DNA of 64,000 bases from Acorus gramineus (lineage: Eukaryota; Streptophyta; Magnoliopsida; Acorales; Acoraceae): NCBI GenBank assembly GCA_030737835.1, contig CM060857.1:2876716-2940715 (forward strand), read 5' to 3'. Each line of letters begins with the position of its first letter. The stretch's first letter is position 1. Under the pieces are notes generated by a model. That model had not been told where the DNA came from, did not search any database, and saw only the letters and a program-made list of their open reading frames with translations. Positions 22,671-34,787 of the stretch are shown piece by piece. The position numbers were made by a program, and so were the translations under genes.

Positions 22671-23180
22671 TTACTCAAAGAAGCCAGTTCTAGTAAGAAC
22701 AGCATTCCTTACTTTGCTAAGATCCCTCCCTTTGAGAGTCCTCCCAGCCCCTTCAAACACAGAAAACGAAGAGACTTGGCTCATCGCGATCCTCCTCTCA
22801 ATACACTCATGTGGGGGCACCCTATCGTCATCGTCATCAATGTCATCATCGACGATGGTTTGGCGGTCCTCGGGACCATCGAATCCTATATTTCTGTCCA
22901 CTCCGGACCAGTCTGTGATGTTAACTGGGGCCGATCGTTGGGAGGCCCTCCCGGACTCCATGGATTGGGTTCTGGGGATAGACCGGGAGCCCGTCGGGAG
23001 GCGCCTCAGTGCGGGGGAAGAAGAGAGGGAGGGGTCCTTGGGTTTCTTGGCTTTGGGGCTTGAGTTCTTCATGTCTTTCATGACTGCCCATATGTCTGCC
23101 TCATCAAAATCTTCCTCTTCAACCACTACAACTCTCTTGCTTTCACTCCCCATGTGGAGATAATTATAACTGTGCGCCAT
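22671..23180 (-). CDS. S40-type senescence regulator (DUF584), single exon
   Basis: The intronless frame encodes 169 residues from the ATG at 23180. The family signature is at the C-terminus: VPPHECIERR, then SVFEGAGRTLKGRDLSKVRN and a TGF ending. An acidic EEEDFDEADIW stretch near residue 20 is also typical. The middle is Ser/Pro-rich with an aspartate run DDDIDDDDD. S40 proteins are small, mostly nuclear and linked to leaf senescence; the biochemical role is unknown. Length is normal for the family. Which S40 paralogue it is cannot be told here. Confidence 0.9.
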   Translation of the reverse strand: MAHSYNYLHMGSESKRVVVVEEEDFDEADIWAVMKDMKNSSPKAKKPKDPSLSSSPALRRLPTGSRSIPRTQSMESGRASQRSAPVNITDWSGVDRNIGFDGPEDRQTIVDDDIDDDDDRVPPHECIERRIAMSQVSSFSVFEGAGRTLKGRDLSKVRNAVLTRTGFFE

Positions 23181-24630
23181 GTTTGATCAGTGAAAGAAGG
23201 AAATGAAGGGACAAAGCAATGGGAGAGACTGAAAACTGGTTAATTGGGGTGTTTGTTCAAACAGGTTGTCTTCAAGTCATTCAAAACCCACAGAAGGTGA
23301 GGACTTTCAGTGGGTTTTGAACGTTTGTTGATATGGGTTGGCTACAAAATCCAAAAACCTCCACAAATTGATGACTGGTTCAAATGGGTTCTCTTCAAAC
23401 CACTCAAACTCACAAATTCCTCAAATGGGTCGGCTCCAAAACCCCCCAAATTCCTTTAAAAACGCAGTTTTTGAGAGCCACCTCGAATGGGTTCCTCTGC
23501 AAACCTCACTAAAAAGACAAAAGGTAGACACAGCAATAGCTGAGATCGAATAGATACTCTCAATTCGACGCCCTCTAAAAGGTTCTCAAACCGAAATCGA
23601 ATATAAAAGATCTGAAGACAAAAACAAAACAAGGTTGAGCTTTGGAGATATCCATCAATCCATTCATTCAATCAGAGAGCCCACAGTAAACCAAACATGG
23701 GTTCTTCTGGGCGACAGAAACCAAGAAAAACCCAAGTTTTGTTTTTCCTTGTTTTGGGGGAATAACGACAGTATGTCTGTGATTGACGATGGAAGATATT
23801 AAAAACTGGATTTTTTATCAGTCTTGGACCACTGTGAATGGACAAAAAGAATTCAATCTTGTGATGAAAAGAAGCAGTGGCACATTCTCTTCTTCAGGGG
23901 GGTTTGAATGGAATAAAAAACAAAGAGAGGGAACGTTTTTTTGAGGAACCCAGATGAAAAGAAAGTGAGAAACAGAGATCAGGTGATTGTTTGCTCATAA
24001 ACAAATGAAAAAGGACTGGTTGGTGTGAGGGATTGCTTGACAGGTTCCCAAAAATGATGACTGACTGAGATAGGTGAACCGAAAAAGAGAATCCAAGGCA
24101 ATGATTTTGCTTTTAACTTTTTTTTTTTTTTTTTTCTCCTCTCTCTCCTTCTCTGTTCTCGTGATGTGTTTAAAAACAAAATTTAAAAAATAATTTTTAT
24201 ACGAGTTTTTTTTAAGAGGTAATGATAAAGGTATCCTTTTAATTAATTAAATAATCATGTTTGTTATTAATAACAGTGGAATAAACACAGTTTTTTTATA
24301 CACTTTTTTTTTATATAATGATGAGGATAGTTTTTTAATTAAGTTTGTTTATTTGATAACATGTTTGAAACTTTTAACTTTTAAAGAAACTAAAGCAACC
24401 TCAATCAGGTTGTCAAACGCACCCTTAGGCATATTATGTTTTTTAATATCAATTTTTCATGAGTGTCATGTACTTGTATTAATATATATATTGTTAAAAA
24501 AAATTTAGATTTTTTTATAGTGGGGTTGGTCGATTCAAACTTTGACTGATTCTTGTAGAAATTATTCAAGTGACAGACTTTGGTAGACTCAACAAATTTT
24601 GACTTTTGCGTATTTTCACATCTTGACTCT
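23181..24630 (-). promoter_or_regulatory. S40 gene 5' leader and promoter region
   Basis: Upstream of the S40 ATG are imperfect repeats of a TTCAAATGGGTT/CTCTTCAAACC unit (about 23240-23500). Further out is a pyrimidine-rich run (plus strand T16 then CTCCTCTCTCTCC, 24117-24150), common around plant transcription starts. A 71-codon minus frame at 23671-23456 would be an upstream ORF if the leader reaches it. The start site is not determined. Beyond 24180 the sequence is AT-rich. Confidence 0.4.
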
Positions 24631-24861
24631 CACATAGACTTTCACATACTTTTGTATATTTTTACATATTGATTTTCATAGACTTTTATAGATTTTCACA
24701 TACTTTTGCATACTTTCAGAGATGAACTTTTATTGACTCTTGTATACTTTCATAAACTTATTTTTGGATTTTTAAAATAAAAAAATTCAAACACAAGTTT
24801 ATCTAACGTAACTGACGTGAGAATCATTATATGAAAATATGTAACAATACAATTTATTATA

Positions 24862-25399
24862 GAGAAAAATCCATACAGCCCTTGAAATCTGACTGAAATC
24901 CATATAAACCCCTAACTTTTCTTAAAATCAATATAACCCCCTGAAAACACATAATAAATCTAAATATTAATGAATAAAATTTTCATTAATAAATGATAAA
25001 TATTTTGTGAATATTTAATTTGGTTAACCCTGATTAAAAACACAATATACTAAAAAAATACTACAATATATTAAAAATGTGAAAAATATTATAAAAATGA
25101 CGATTTTACCCTTTCTGGATATATTATAAAACCCTACCTAGAAGGGTAAAATAGTCATTTATAAAAGATTTCTCACATTTTTAACACATTGTAGAGTTTT
25201 TTTTTGGTATATCGTGTTTTCTATCAGGGTTAACCAAACATAATATTCACAAAATATTCATCATCTGTTAACATAAATTTTATTTAGGGGGTTATTTGGA
25301 TTTATTAGGTGTTTTCAGGGGGTTATATGCATTTTAAGAAAAGTCAAGGGGTTATTTAGATTTCAATCAATTTACAGGGGGGTTATATGGATTTTTCCC
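24862..25399. mobile_element. Mutator-like hairpin MITE, copy 1
   Basis: A 538-bp element made mostly of two long inverted arms (about 250 bp each). Ends GAGAAAAATCCATA and GGGAAAAATCCATA (right reversed) sit between perfect 9-bp duplications TTTATTATA (24853-24861, 25400-25408). The matching place in the other duplicate (near 32420) is uninterrupted, which fixes the borders. Transcribed, it would fold into a long hairpin. Confidence 0.85.
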
Positions 25400-25540
25400 T
25401 TTATTATAATATATATTTTATTTTTAAAAAAATCAAAATATGTATGGATTAGAATTGAAACTAAAAAGAATACTAGTAACATTTATTTTTCTTTTTAAAT
25501 ATATGAGCGTTAATTCATTCTATTAAAAAAACACAACATC

Positions 25541-26489
25541 TGTTATAAAAACTTTTTAAAAGTCAGGGCAATGCAAAGAACCTAGTAAGGCCACAGATTC
25601 AAACCAATATAAAACACAGCAAATATTCTGCAAATAAGAACAGAGGATTAGAAAGCATATCAGTTTTGGTGGAAGCGAGCAGATGCGCTCTGTCCTCGGT
25701 GAATAAGGCCCCCCCACGCACAGGGTTGAACGGCTCCTACCACTGAGAGATACGACCACCAGGGTTATGCCTCCTCGGGGTGCGAGCTACGAGGAGACCA
25801 CAGTGAACAGGCGCGATCCTTTCAGACGCTCAGATCAGAGAACCAGACGAATGGAAAGGACAGACTCTTCTGTAACAGAAGAACAGTGTGTTGTTTTTGG
25901 TGGACTGTGATTTTCGTTGATGTAGAGAGAGACGTATTTGACACCTTTATATAGGCAGTCCAGCAGCAACGCACACAAAAAAGGAAAACCGACAAAATAA
26001 ATGCGTGCATTAAAATCAATACACGCATCCGTTGAGAGATCTCGGCGTGGCGGTTTTAGAAACAATTCAAATTCAAAAGGAGTTGAAAAGTTGTCGCGAG
26101 AGACAAAAAGAAACCCACGCGTACGGGCCAAGCTCGAGCCCGCGGAGAGGGATTTGCACCCCCCCCTGCGCGCGCCCAAGTGTGGCCCGCAACCCAGCCC
26201 GGCCCGGCCCGCCTCGTGTGCAGGCGCGACGTGCGAGCGCGCACGCCCGGTTAACTAGTTTTTCCACCAGAAATCCAAACCCACGGGTTGATGGGTTGGG
26301 CCTCGTGTGCGCGCGCGTAGGGGTTTGGTTCAACAAGTCTCAATAATGGATTGGTTTGACTCAATGTATAAGGTGAAACAATGAAGTGATTTTAACCGAT
26401 GTGGGACTAAAGTGTTGGGAGGGAAAAATGAATACTCAATTTTTGGTCAACCAAATAATGGGTTATTAAAGATGGGCCCAACACTAACA
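25541..26489 (-). repeat. 3' LTR of the minus-strand copia element
   Basis: 949 bp from TGTTAGTGTTGGG (at 26489, minus strand) to the TATAACA end at 25541. It includes a markedly GC-rich block at about 26040-26330, unlike the surrounding AT-rich DNA. Confidence 0.85.
25946..25957 (-). promoter_or_regulatory. TATA box in the copia LTR
   Basis: The minus strand reads GCCTATATAAAGG, a strong TATA-type site within the LTR, probably the element's promoter. In this remaining LTR it would drive transcription outward, towards the S40 side. Confidence 0.5.
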
Positions 26490-26501
26490 ATCCCCCCCTT
26501 G
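26490..26501 (-). other. Polypurine tract of the minus-strand copia element
   Basis: The minus strand reads CAAGGGGGGGAT immediately before the 3' LTR start TGTTAG. Confidence 0.75.
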
Positions 26502-27039
26502 ACCTAAAATTGTAGAAGAAAGAATATGATCTGAGCATCTTATACCATGTAATAGATGAAGGTACCTTCTGGGTTTGAACCTTCACTTAGTGTAAACTAG
26601 ATCCAACTGAGAAGTCTGAATAGACCATGTCCTTGAATTCGACCCCTTAAGCCAGAATTCACTAGTCACACACACGGTACAGGATATGGGTCCTGTTCTG
26701 CGGGGTAGCACGTTACGGCCATGTGCTCGTATCCTTTCTTGAGTGCCTTAGAGACTTAGCCCAAATCTCAAAGAACGCGGCCTCACGTCCGTGCACTCAT
26801 ATAGGTGAGTTCTCCAGGGTGCCTGCGTGGGCCACACCCTGTCCGAAAAGGACTTGAACCCATTAAGAGCGTAAGCTCAACCTTCTTCCGCCACAGTATA
26901 GTACTGATATCATAGGGATGAGTTAGAGGAGTTTTCCTCTACAGTACTCACAGGTTTACCAATACAGCTTCGTTAACCCCTTGAAAACCATCTTCATGGG
27001 ATCTCCAATCACAATGGTAGGGAGCCCGCTGTAGGTAAT
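26502..27039 (-). other. Non-coding spacer between copia pol and 3' LTR
   Basis: This internal sequence follows the pol stop codon and precedes the purine tract. It has no long frame and nothing recognisable. Confidence 0.5.
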
Positions 27040-30000
27040 TTATATAATGGGCTGAAGCCCCATCCCCCTCGATGTCTCATGGACAAGTCGTCTGACAAGT
27101 CCTTTTGTGAAATGATCTGCGAGATTTCTCTCGGATCTCACAAACTCTAGAGTAATTATCCCCTGAGAAATCAGGTGCCGAATTGATTTATATCGCAAGC
27201 GCAAGTGTCTAGACATTTTCTCATTATCATTATTTTGTAATGATTTTGCAATCACAACTTTGTTGTCACATCTTATGGAAATTGCTGGAATAGGCTTTCC
27301 CATCAATGGAATCTCACTCAACAGATTCCTAAGCCATTCTGCCTCTGAAGCTGCAATATCCAACGCAATAAGCTCTGATTCCATTGTGGAACGAGCAATT
27401 ACTGTCTGTTTAACAGATCTCCATGCTATTGCTGCACCACCTATCAAAAACACAAACCCACTGGTTGATTTAATATCAACTGAATCAGAGATCCAGTTGG
27501 CGTCAGTATAACCCTCAAGTACAGGAGGAAAACCAGTATAATATAATGAAAGTGAAATAGATCCTCGCAGATATCTAAATACACGTGTGAGTGCAGTCCA
27601 ATGCTCTTTATTAGGATTGCTTGTGTATCTACTTAGCCTACAAACAGCATATGCAATATCAGGACGAGTGCAATTCATAAGATACATTAAACTTCCAATC
27701 ATTTGTGCATATAATTCCTGTCCAACAGGTTCTCCCAAATTCTTTTTCAATTTAATTGATGAATCATATGGTGTATGCACAGGTGAAAAATCATACATAT
27801 CAAATTTTTTGAGTATCTTCTCAATGTAGTGAGACTGTGAAAGTGTAATACCAGATGAAGTCTTGATTAATTTTATTCCCAAAATTAGACTTGCATGACC
27901 AAGATCTTTCATATCAAAGTTTTTAGAAAGAAAAATTTTGGTTTCTTCAATAATGTCCTGATTAGACCCAAAAATTAAAATATCATCAACATATAGGCAA
28001 ATGATAACACAAGCATCAGATTTCACTTTCATATAAAGACATCTGTCATACTCATTATTTTTAAAACCAAAAGAAGCGATGACTCTATCAAATTTTTCAT
28101 ACCACTGTTTAGGAGCTTGTTTGAGCCCGTACAGAGATTTCACGAGTTTACACACCTTCTGTTCTTGTCCAGGAACCACAAATCCTTCAGGTTGGTCCAT
28201 ATAGATCTCCTCATTGAGATCTCCATGTAAAAAAGCGGTTTTGACATCCATCTGATGGATTTCAAGACCATGAATTGAAGCTAATGCGACCAGTATCCGA
28301 ATAGTGGTAATTCTAGTGACAGGAGAATATGTATCAAAATAATCCACACCAGGTTTTTGTTTAAAGCCCTTTGCTACTAGCCTAGCCTTGTATTTTTCTA
28401 TAGAGCCATCTGGACGAAATTTCCTTTTGAAGATCCATTTACACCCAATTGTTCTACTACCTGGAGGGAGAGAAGTAAGAACCCAAGTATTATTATGAAG
28501 AATGGAATCAAATTCACTATTAATTGCTTCTCTCCAAAAAGGTGCATCTGGAGATGACATAGCTTCATTGAAGGTTAAGGGATCATCTTCAATAAGAAAT
28601 GTGAGGAAGTCATCTCCAAATGTTTTTTCTACTCTAGGTCTCTTACTTCTTCTTAATTCAGGTTCATTCTCAAGAGATGGAACAAAGGAAGAAGAAGAAG
28701 CCCCTAGATCAGCAGTAGATTTATGTCCAATAGCTTTAGAATTTGTGGTTTTCATGGGAAAAGAATCTTCAAAAAAGACAACATCTCTAGACTCAATAAT
28801 TGAGTTGGGACTGATCTCAGGAATTCCAGATTGTAGGACTAAAAATCTATATGCAGCACTATGATATGCATAGCCCACAAATACACAATCAATTGTTTTT
28901 GGTCCTAACTTCTTCTTTTTGGGAGGAGGAATATTCACTTTTGCCAAACATCCCCAAACTTTGATGCTACTAAGGTTGGGTTTCCTACCTTTCCACAATT
29001 CATAAGGAGTTTTATCACAATTTCTAAGGGGAACCCTATTTAGAATATGACAAGCAGAATATATGGCCTCTCCCCAAAAATTTTCAGATAAACCAGAACT
29101 TGATAACATGGAATTAACCATGTCACACAGGGTCCGATTTTTCCGTTCTGTCACACCATTGGATTGGGGTGAATAGGGAGCGGTGGTCTGATGAATGATG
29201 CCATTATCTTCACACAATTTAGAGAATTCATTCGATGTATATTCACCTCCTCGATCAGACCTAATCACTTTGATTTTTCTATCTAATTGATTTTCTACTT
29301 CTGCCTTATAAATTTTGAAAAATTCTAGAGCCTCATCTTTTGAACGCAACAAATACACATAACAAAATTTTGAAAAATCATCAATAAAGGTTATGAAGTA
29401 TCTTTTTCCTCCTCGAGTAAGCATACCATTCATTTCACATATGTCACTATGTACTAAGCCTAACAGTTCAGAAATTCTATCAACAGATTTAAAAGGTTTT
29501 CTAGGCTGTTTCGCTTGCACACAGATATGACATTTAGAAGTTTCATTAAGACGAGATTTAGGAATCAAATCAAGAAACATCATTCTTTTTATAGTACTTA
29601 AGTTTAAATGTCCTAAACGAGCATGCCACATATTATGAGATTCAACATTCAAAGCAGTAGTAGATATGGAGGAAGAACATTCAAACATAATATTCAACTT
29701 AAACAAACCATCACACACATAGCCTTTCCCAACGAAGGTTTCAAACCTAGTTATTACAACCTTATTTGCTTCAAAAACTAGTTTATAACCTTGCTGTATC
29801 AACAGCGACCCACTAACTAAGTTTTTCCTCAAATCAGGAACATGATGCACGTTTTGAAGTGATAGGACATTTCCGGACGTGAAGAGTAGATCAACTTGTC
29901 CTTCTCCAATGATACGTGCAGCAGAGTTGTTGCCCATTCTCACATGTCCATCAATGGCCTGATAGGAAGTAAATAAGGATCTATCAGAACAAAGGTGTAC

Positions 30001-30705
30001 ATTTGCTCCGGTGTCTATCCACCAATCAGTAGATTGACAAGCTAAGTTTAACTCAGGATGGACAGTGACAAACCTAATTTGGGAGGAAGAGGGTGCAGGG
30101 TCATGAATCACCACATTCGCTTGGACCTTATTCTCTGTGTCCTTCTGGAAAGGATGGTTGCTTTTATAATTCAGATTTTGAGGAAGGGTCTTTCGTTTGT
30201 AGCAACTTCTTGCAATATGCCCTTTCTTCCCACACACGTAGCAACCAGCTTCATCATTGGTTTTCTTTTTAAACTGTGGCTTTACATGACCCTTAGCTGC
30301 CCCATTCTTTTTAAAAGGTTTGGACTTGGGTTTAAAACCTTCGGCTATGTGTGCTTTGGCAGAAAACTCTTTAGGAAGTTTAGAGACCTTATCTTGAAGC
30401 CTATGCTCATCTTCTATCCTAATAGTGGTCAAAATATCATTCAAGACAGGTATACCTCTACGATGTTTAAGTTTGATAGCAAAATTAGACCAGGAGGGAG
30501 GCAATTTTTCAATAATGGAGTATGCAAGAAAGGTGTCATCAAGAATCATCCCATATTTTCTAATCTCATGAATAATAGTTTTCAGGTCTACGATTTGTTT
30601 CATGATAGACAGATTATCAACCATGTTGAATTTTAAAAAAATTTCGACTGCATATTTTTCTAACCCAGCATCTTCAAGACTATATTTTTTTTCGAGTTCT
30701 GTCAT
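27040..30705 (-). CDS. copia gag-pol polyprotein lacking the gag N-terminus
   Basis: Open without stops for 1221 codons from the ATG at 30705 (the frame extends open to 30768, through the LTR remnant). In order: the C-terminal part of gag, a zinc knuckle CYVCGKKGH (about residue 155), protease DTG (about 229), pre-integrase MWHARLGHL, integrase [17 protein letters not shown] and [11 protein letters not shown], reverse transcriptase CKWIFKRK and YVDDILIFG (about 907), and RNase [10 protein letters not shown] with [11 protein letters not shown], ending after HFTKGLV. Related proteins begin about 100 residues earlier, so the gag start was deleted. Long openness despite this suggests the deletion is young. 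It is a different lineage from the 13.4-17.5 kb copia. Confidence 0.92.
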   Translation of the reverse strand: MTELEKKYSLEDAGLEKYAVEIFLKFNMVDNLSIMKQIVDLKTIIHEIRKYGMILDDTFLAYSIIEKLPPSWSNFAIKLKHRRGIPVLNDILTTIRIEDEHRLQDKVSKLPKEFSAKAHIAEGFKPKSKPFKKNGAAKGHVKPQFKKKTNDEAGCYVCGKKGHIARSCYKRKTLPQNLNYKSNHPFQKDTENKVQANVVIHDPAPSSSQIRFVTVHPELNLACQSTDWWIDTGANVHLCSDRSLFTSYQAIDGHVRMGNNSAARIIGEGQVDLLFTSGNVLSLQNVHHVPDLRKNLVSGSLLIQQGYKLVFEANKVVITRFETFVGKGYVCDGLFKLNIMFECSSSISTTALNVESHNMWHARLGHLNLSTIKRMMFLDLIPKSRLNETSKCHICVQAKQPRKPFKSVDRISELLGLVHSDICEMNGMLTRGGKRYFITFIDDFSKFCYVYLLRSKDEALEFFKIYKAEVENQLDRKIKVIRSDRGGEYTSNEFSKLCEDNGIIHQTTAPYSPQSNGVTERKNRTLCDMVNSMLSSSGLSENFWGEAIYSACHILNRVPLRNCDKTPYELWKGRKPNLSSIKVWGCLAKVNIPPPKKKKLGPKTIDCVFVGYAYHSAAYRFLVLQSGIPEISPNSIIESRDVVFFEDSFPMKTTNSKAIGHKSTADLGASSSSFVPSLENEPELRRSKRPRVEKTFGDDFLTFLIEDDPLTFNEAMSSPDAPFWREAINSEFDSILHNNTWVLTSLPPGSRTIGCKWIFKRKFRPDGSIEKYKARLVAKGFKQKPGVDYFDTYSPVTRITTIRILVALASIHGLEIHQMDVKTAFLHGDLNEEIYMDQPEGFVVPGQEQKVCKLVKSLYGLKQAPKQWYEKFDRVIASFGFKNNEYDRCLYMKVKSDACVIICLYVDDILIFGSNQDIIEETKIFLSKNFDMKDLGHASLILGIKLIKTSSGITLSQSHYIEKILKKFDMYDFSPVHTPYDSSIKLKKNLGEPVGQELYAQMIGSLMYLMNCTRPDIAYAVCRLSRYTSNPNKEHWTALTRVFRYLRGSISLSLYYTGFPPVLEGYTDANWISDSVDIKSTSGFVFLIGGAAIAWRSVKQTVIARSTMESELIALDIAASEAEWLRNLLSEIPLMGKPIPAISIRCDNKVVIAKSLQNNDNEKMSRHLRLRYKSIRHLISQGIITLEFVRSERNLADHFTKGLVRRLVHETSRGMGLQPII

Positions 30706-30707
30706 TT

Positions 30708-30761
30708 TCAATTTTTGGTCAACCAAATAATGGGTTATTAAAGATGGGCCCAACACTAACA
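30708..30761 (-). repeat. Remnant of the 5' LTR
   Basis: These 54 bp equal the outer end of the LTR at 26436-26489 and stop abruptly at TTGA, where gag sequence begins. Confidence 0.85.
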
Positions 30762-31753
30762 ATATCAATTTATATTAATATATATTTTATTTCTTTGTAT
30801 GTATTCCATAACCAATGTTTGAGGTGAGGAGTAGAGCTATTAATCACTGATTGATGAATTTATCAGGATGAATAACTACTTATTTTAACTATCCATGCAG
30901 CGTAATCATTTTGTTTGATTTTTTTGTTATTTTTATTAAGAAATATAAATAAGATTTTTATTGTTTGATCCGTCGTCAATGAATTGAGAATAAGTGATGA
31001 GTGAGAGATATATAATTTTAAATGACAATTATATTTTTGCATATAAATGATATTTTTATTGCTTGTGTTTAAAAATATGTGTGAGAGATGTATATATAAT
31101 ATGATATATGTAATTTGGGATGTGTGTGAAAGTGTAGGATATACAATTTGTTATAATTAACATAGAAATTTTTTTTATCCGACCCTAGTAAATAATCTCA
31201 TTCCCCTTAAAATAGTTACAAGAGAATATGCTAACTTACCCAAGCATAATTGTCATATATACATAAATAATGTAATGATAACGATACAAAATCTAATAAT
31301 TATTAAATCAATCAATCTAGTTTGTACATTTAAATATGAAATGTAAATAAGGGTACCCCAATTACAGCCTTACATGGGACCTTAAATACCAATACTAACA
31401 TAACTATATCTATTTATTCATCGCAAACAAACAGATTTTTTGGGCTTCTTTACTCGTAAGTCACCATATCTATCTATCCATTGATTATACTAATCAGAAA
31501 AAATTTTAGTTTTTTTTTATTTTATTTCAATGTAATATTTTCATTTTTAATTTTGCCTTTATTTTTTTTGTGTAATAATCTAATATCTATATTGAATTTT
31601 GGTTCTAGATTAGGGGCAAAAACCGGAAAAAAAATCTATTTATACTAGAAAATATATCTATATTCTATTCTAAATTTTAATGTCAATATATTTTAAGGAT
31701 AATATTAAATATTGACTCTCATAGACTTTTACAGACTTTTGTATATTTTCACA

Positions 31754-32239
31754 TGAAATCTGACTGAAATCCATATAATCCCCTGAAAACACCTAGTAAA
31801 TCCGAATAACCCCCTGAATAAAATTTTCATTAGTAGATGATGAATATTTTGCTAATATTTCGTTTAGTTAACCTGACTGAAAACAAAATATACTAAAAAA
31901 CCACTACAATGTGTTAAACATGTGAAAAATCATATGAAAATAATGATTTTACCCTCTTTGGATATAGTATAAAACTCTATCTGGAGGGATAAAATCATCA
32001 TTTATAGAAGATTTTTTACATTTTTAACACATTGTAGGGTTTTTTTTTATATACTGTGTCTTCTACTAGGGTTAACCAAACATAATATTCACAAAATATT
32101 CATTATCTATAAACGTAAATTTTATTCAGGGGATTATTTGGATTTACTAGATGTTTTCAGGGGGTTATATGGATTTTAAGAAATGTCAGGGGGTTATATG
32201 GATTTTAATTAGTTTATAGGGGGTTATATGGATTTTCCC
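31754..32239. mobile_element. Mutator-like hairpin MITE, copy 2 (left end missing)
   Basis: Same family as the 24862 copy but inserted elsewhere in the duplicated unit. TTTCACA flanks it (31747-31753; 32240-32246). About 21 bp of the left terminus are absent, so the full 9-bp duplication cannot be read there. Non-coding long inverted repeat. Confidence 0.8.
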
Positions 32240-32886
32240 TTTCACATATTGATTTTCACGTACTTTTGCATACTTTCATAGATGAACTTCTATTGATTCT
32301 TGTATATTTTCATATACTTGTTTTTTTATTTTTAAAATAAAAAATTCAAACATAAGTTTATCTAATGTAACTGACGTGAGAATCATTATATGAAAATATG
32401 TAACAATACAATTTATTATAATATATATTTTTATTTTAGAAAAATCAAAATATGTATGGATTAGAATTGAGACTAAAAGAATACTAGTAACATTTATTTT
32501 TCTTTTTAAATATATGAGCGTTAATTCATTCTATTAAAAAAACACAATATCAATTTATATTAATATATATTTTATTTCTTTGTATGTATTCCATAACCAA
32601 TGTTTGAGGTGAGGAGTAGAGCTATTATTCACTGATTGACGGATATATCAGGATGGATAACTATCTATGCAGCGTAATCATTTTGTTTGATTTTTTTTTG
32701 TTATTTTTATTAAGAAATATAAATAAATTTTTTATTGTTTGATCCTTGTTCAATAAATTGAGAATAAATGATGAGTAAGAGATGTATATAATGTTTTATA
32801 ATATTAAATGATAATTATATTCTTGCATTTAAATGAGATTTTTATTGCTTGTGTTTAAAAATATACCTGAGAGATGTATATATAAT

Positions 32887-33342
32887 AGTTGGGAAACTGA
32901 TTCGTCGAAGCCATTAATAAAATACGAGATTATGGAACACAATCACATGAAGAACACAAAAATACGTGGTTCGGCCTAAGCTTACATCCACGGGATGAAA
33001 ACAGATAATCCATTATAATAGTTGATATACAAAAGCGCTTTACAAACTCTCTCATAGAGTTACCATCTCTTGAACCCTTTCAACATGTCTTATATGGATC
33101 CTCTACATTTTGTCTGCTTATACCATGCCAAGTTTTACCCTCAAACCCTAGAGGATATTTATATAGATAAATAACTTTCTCTCCAAGTAATCTCCTAATA
33201 TGTTTCCCTGATTTTTGGAGATTCACTTTAAATCTTAATTAAAATAAAATCTTAATTAATCTACCAATTAGGTGTCCACTCTAATTTGATTTCATTGTGA
33301 CCATCCGATGTTGATATACCGAATCGAAACATAATCCCAACA
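32887..33342. mobile_element. Solo LTR (probable copia), 456 bp
   Basis: Short inverted ends, (T/A)GTTGGGA at the left and TCCCAACA at the right, lie between a perfect 5-bp duplication ATAAT (32882-32886; 33343-33347). The other duplicate is uninterrupted at this point (near 31096). The interior has TACGTGGTTCGGCC and TACATCCACGGG, words I associate with plant copia LTRs, and no coding sequence. Orientation is not certain. Confidence 0.75.
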
Positions 33343-34023
33343 ATAATATGATATATGTAATTTGGGATGTGTATAAAAGTGTAGGATATATAATTTGTTA
33401 AAATTAACATAGAATTTTTTTTTTATCCGGCCCTAATAAACAATCTCATTCCCCTTAAAATAGTTATCAAAGAATATGCTAATTTATTCAAGTATAACTG
33501 TCATATAATGTAATGAGAATGATACAAATTCTAATAATTATTAAATCAATCATTCTAGTTTGTGCATTTAAAAATGAAGTGTAAATAAGGGTACCCCAGT
33601 TACAACCTTACATGGGACCTTGAATACCAATACCAACTTATTCCCATCTATTCTGACATAATTATATCTATTTATTCATTGTTAACAAATAGATTTTTAG
33701 GCTTATTTACTCGTATTTCACCATATCTATCTATTGACTATACTAATTGGAAAAGATTTTAGTTTTAAACTTTTTTCCTATGTAATATTTTCATTTTTAA
33801 TGTTGCCTTTATTTTTATTTTTTTTTGTGTAAGAACTTAAGATCTATATTGAATTTTGGTTCTAGATTAGGAGCAAAAACAGGAAAAAAAAAAGTCTTTT
33901 TATACTAGAAATTCTATCTATATTCTATTTTAAATTTTAATGTCAATATATTTTAAAGATAATATTAAATATTAACCAAATCTATCTCATTGAATTCCAT
34001 AATGGGCTTAATTAAAAAATAAT

Positions 34024-34787
34024 GGGAAATTAATTTTAAGTCTTTCCGAGAACCCTTGAATTAACTTTAGGTCCCTTGAATATTTATTTTTAGGTCTCTA
34101 GACCCCCATTGTGTATTATTTTGGGCCCCTCTGTTTGTACATCATTAAGTCTATCATCATATTTTTCATTTTTATCCCTCCAAAGTATGTCTACACTATT
34201 AAATTGTATATATTTTGCAAATTGATTTTTGTACATTGTTAAATTTTTTATTATGAATGCCATTATATCATCACATGATAAAAATTTATTGTATTTTTAG
34301 GATTGATTGTAGTATGTTCATCATCACATTTGGTGAACGTCATCTTAGGGGATTGGAAATGAATTTGGCCAATAGGGCATCCAAGATTCACAGGGGAATA
34401 CATTGCCAAAATTCTCAGAAAATCCAATGAAAGTGTAACTAAAATTCAAAAAATGTAAGATGATATTGAATAAAGATCAGCACGATCGATATAGGATGAA
34501 GAAGCTTTCAGGGTGGGGTCTCTAAGGGAGGAAAAAAGGATGAGAGGGAGAGAGCCACTGGAGGGAGGGGGTAACGGGAGAGTGAGCACGGAGAGTGAAA
34601 GTCTGAATGTTTGTGTGGATGGGGGGAGAGAGGTAACACAAAGAAAAGGGTAGACATGGGCAAAATTGAAAAAATGGGTTAAAAGATTACCCCCATTTGA
34701 TAGAAAAACCCATAAATAATATTCAACTAACCTGGGGACCTAAAAATAATTCAAGTCTTCCCCAGTAGACCCAGAATTAATCTTTTC
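34024..34787. mobile_element. Hairpin-ended element with purine-rich centre
   Basis: The arms are GGGAAATTAATTTTAAGTC at the left and GAAAAGATTAATTCTGGGTC at the right reversed, both continuing into TTTTTAGGTC(T/C)C. The centre (about 34500-34640) is G/A-rich, rather like that of the 42657 element. Target duplications are unclear. Confidence 0.5.

Larger units (their letters stand above)
25541..30761 (-). mobile_element. Ty1/copia retrotransposon with collapsed 5' LTR
   Basis: A 5.2-kb minus-strand element. Flanks are ACATC (25536-25540) and ATATC (30762-30766), a 5-bp duplication with one mismatch. The empty site is visible at about 32540-32560. The 3' LTR is full length, but the 5' LTR keeps only its outer ~54 bp and is fused directly to gag. 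The primer site, leader and most of the promoter are gone, so it cannot transpose on its own. Confidence 0.9.
24634..33975 (+). repeat. Tandem duplication, about 1.3-kb unit, expanded by insertions
   Basis: Copy A is 24634-25540 plus 30762-31711. Copy B is 31712-33975. Both run from GACTCTCA(CA)TAGAC through TTCAAACA(C)AAGTTTATC and GTATTCCATAACCAATG to AATATTAAATATT. Without inserts each is about 1.3 kb, and both are AT-rich and non-coding. Copy A carries a MITE and a copia element. Copy B carries a MITE at a different site and a solo LTR. Each copy therefore shows the empty site for the other's insertions. Confidence 0.8.

Noticed and set aside
22671..23163. 174-codon plus-strand frame over the S40 gene
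   Set aside because: Antisense shadow; the minus frame carries the S40 signature.
26032..26346. 104-codon plus frame and 87-codon minus frame in a GC-rich stretch
   Set aside because: They lie within the copia LTR; the frames are a by-product of its GC-rich block.
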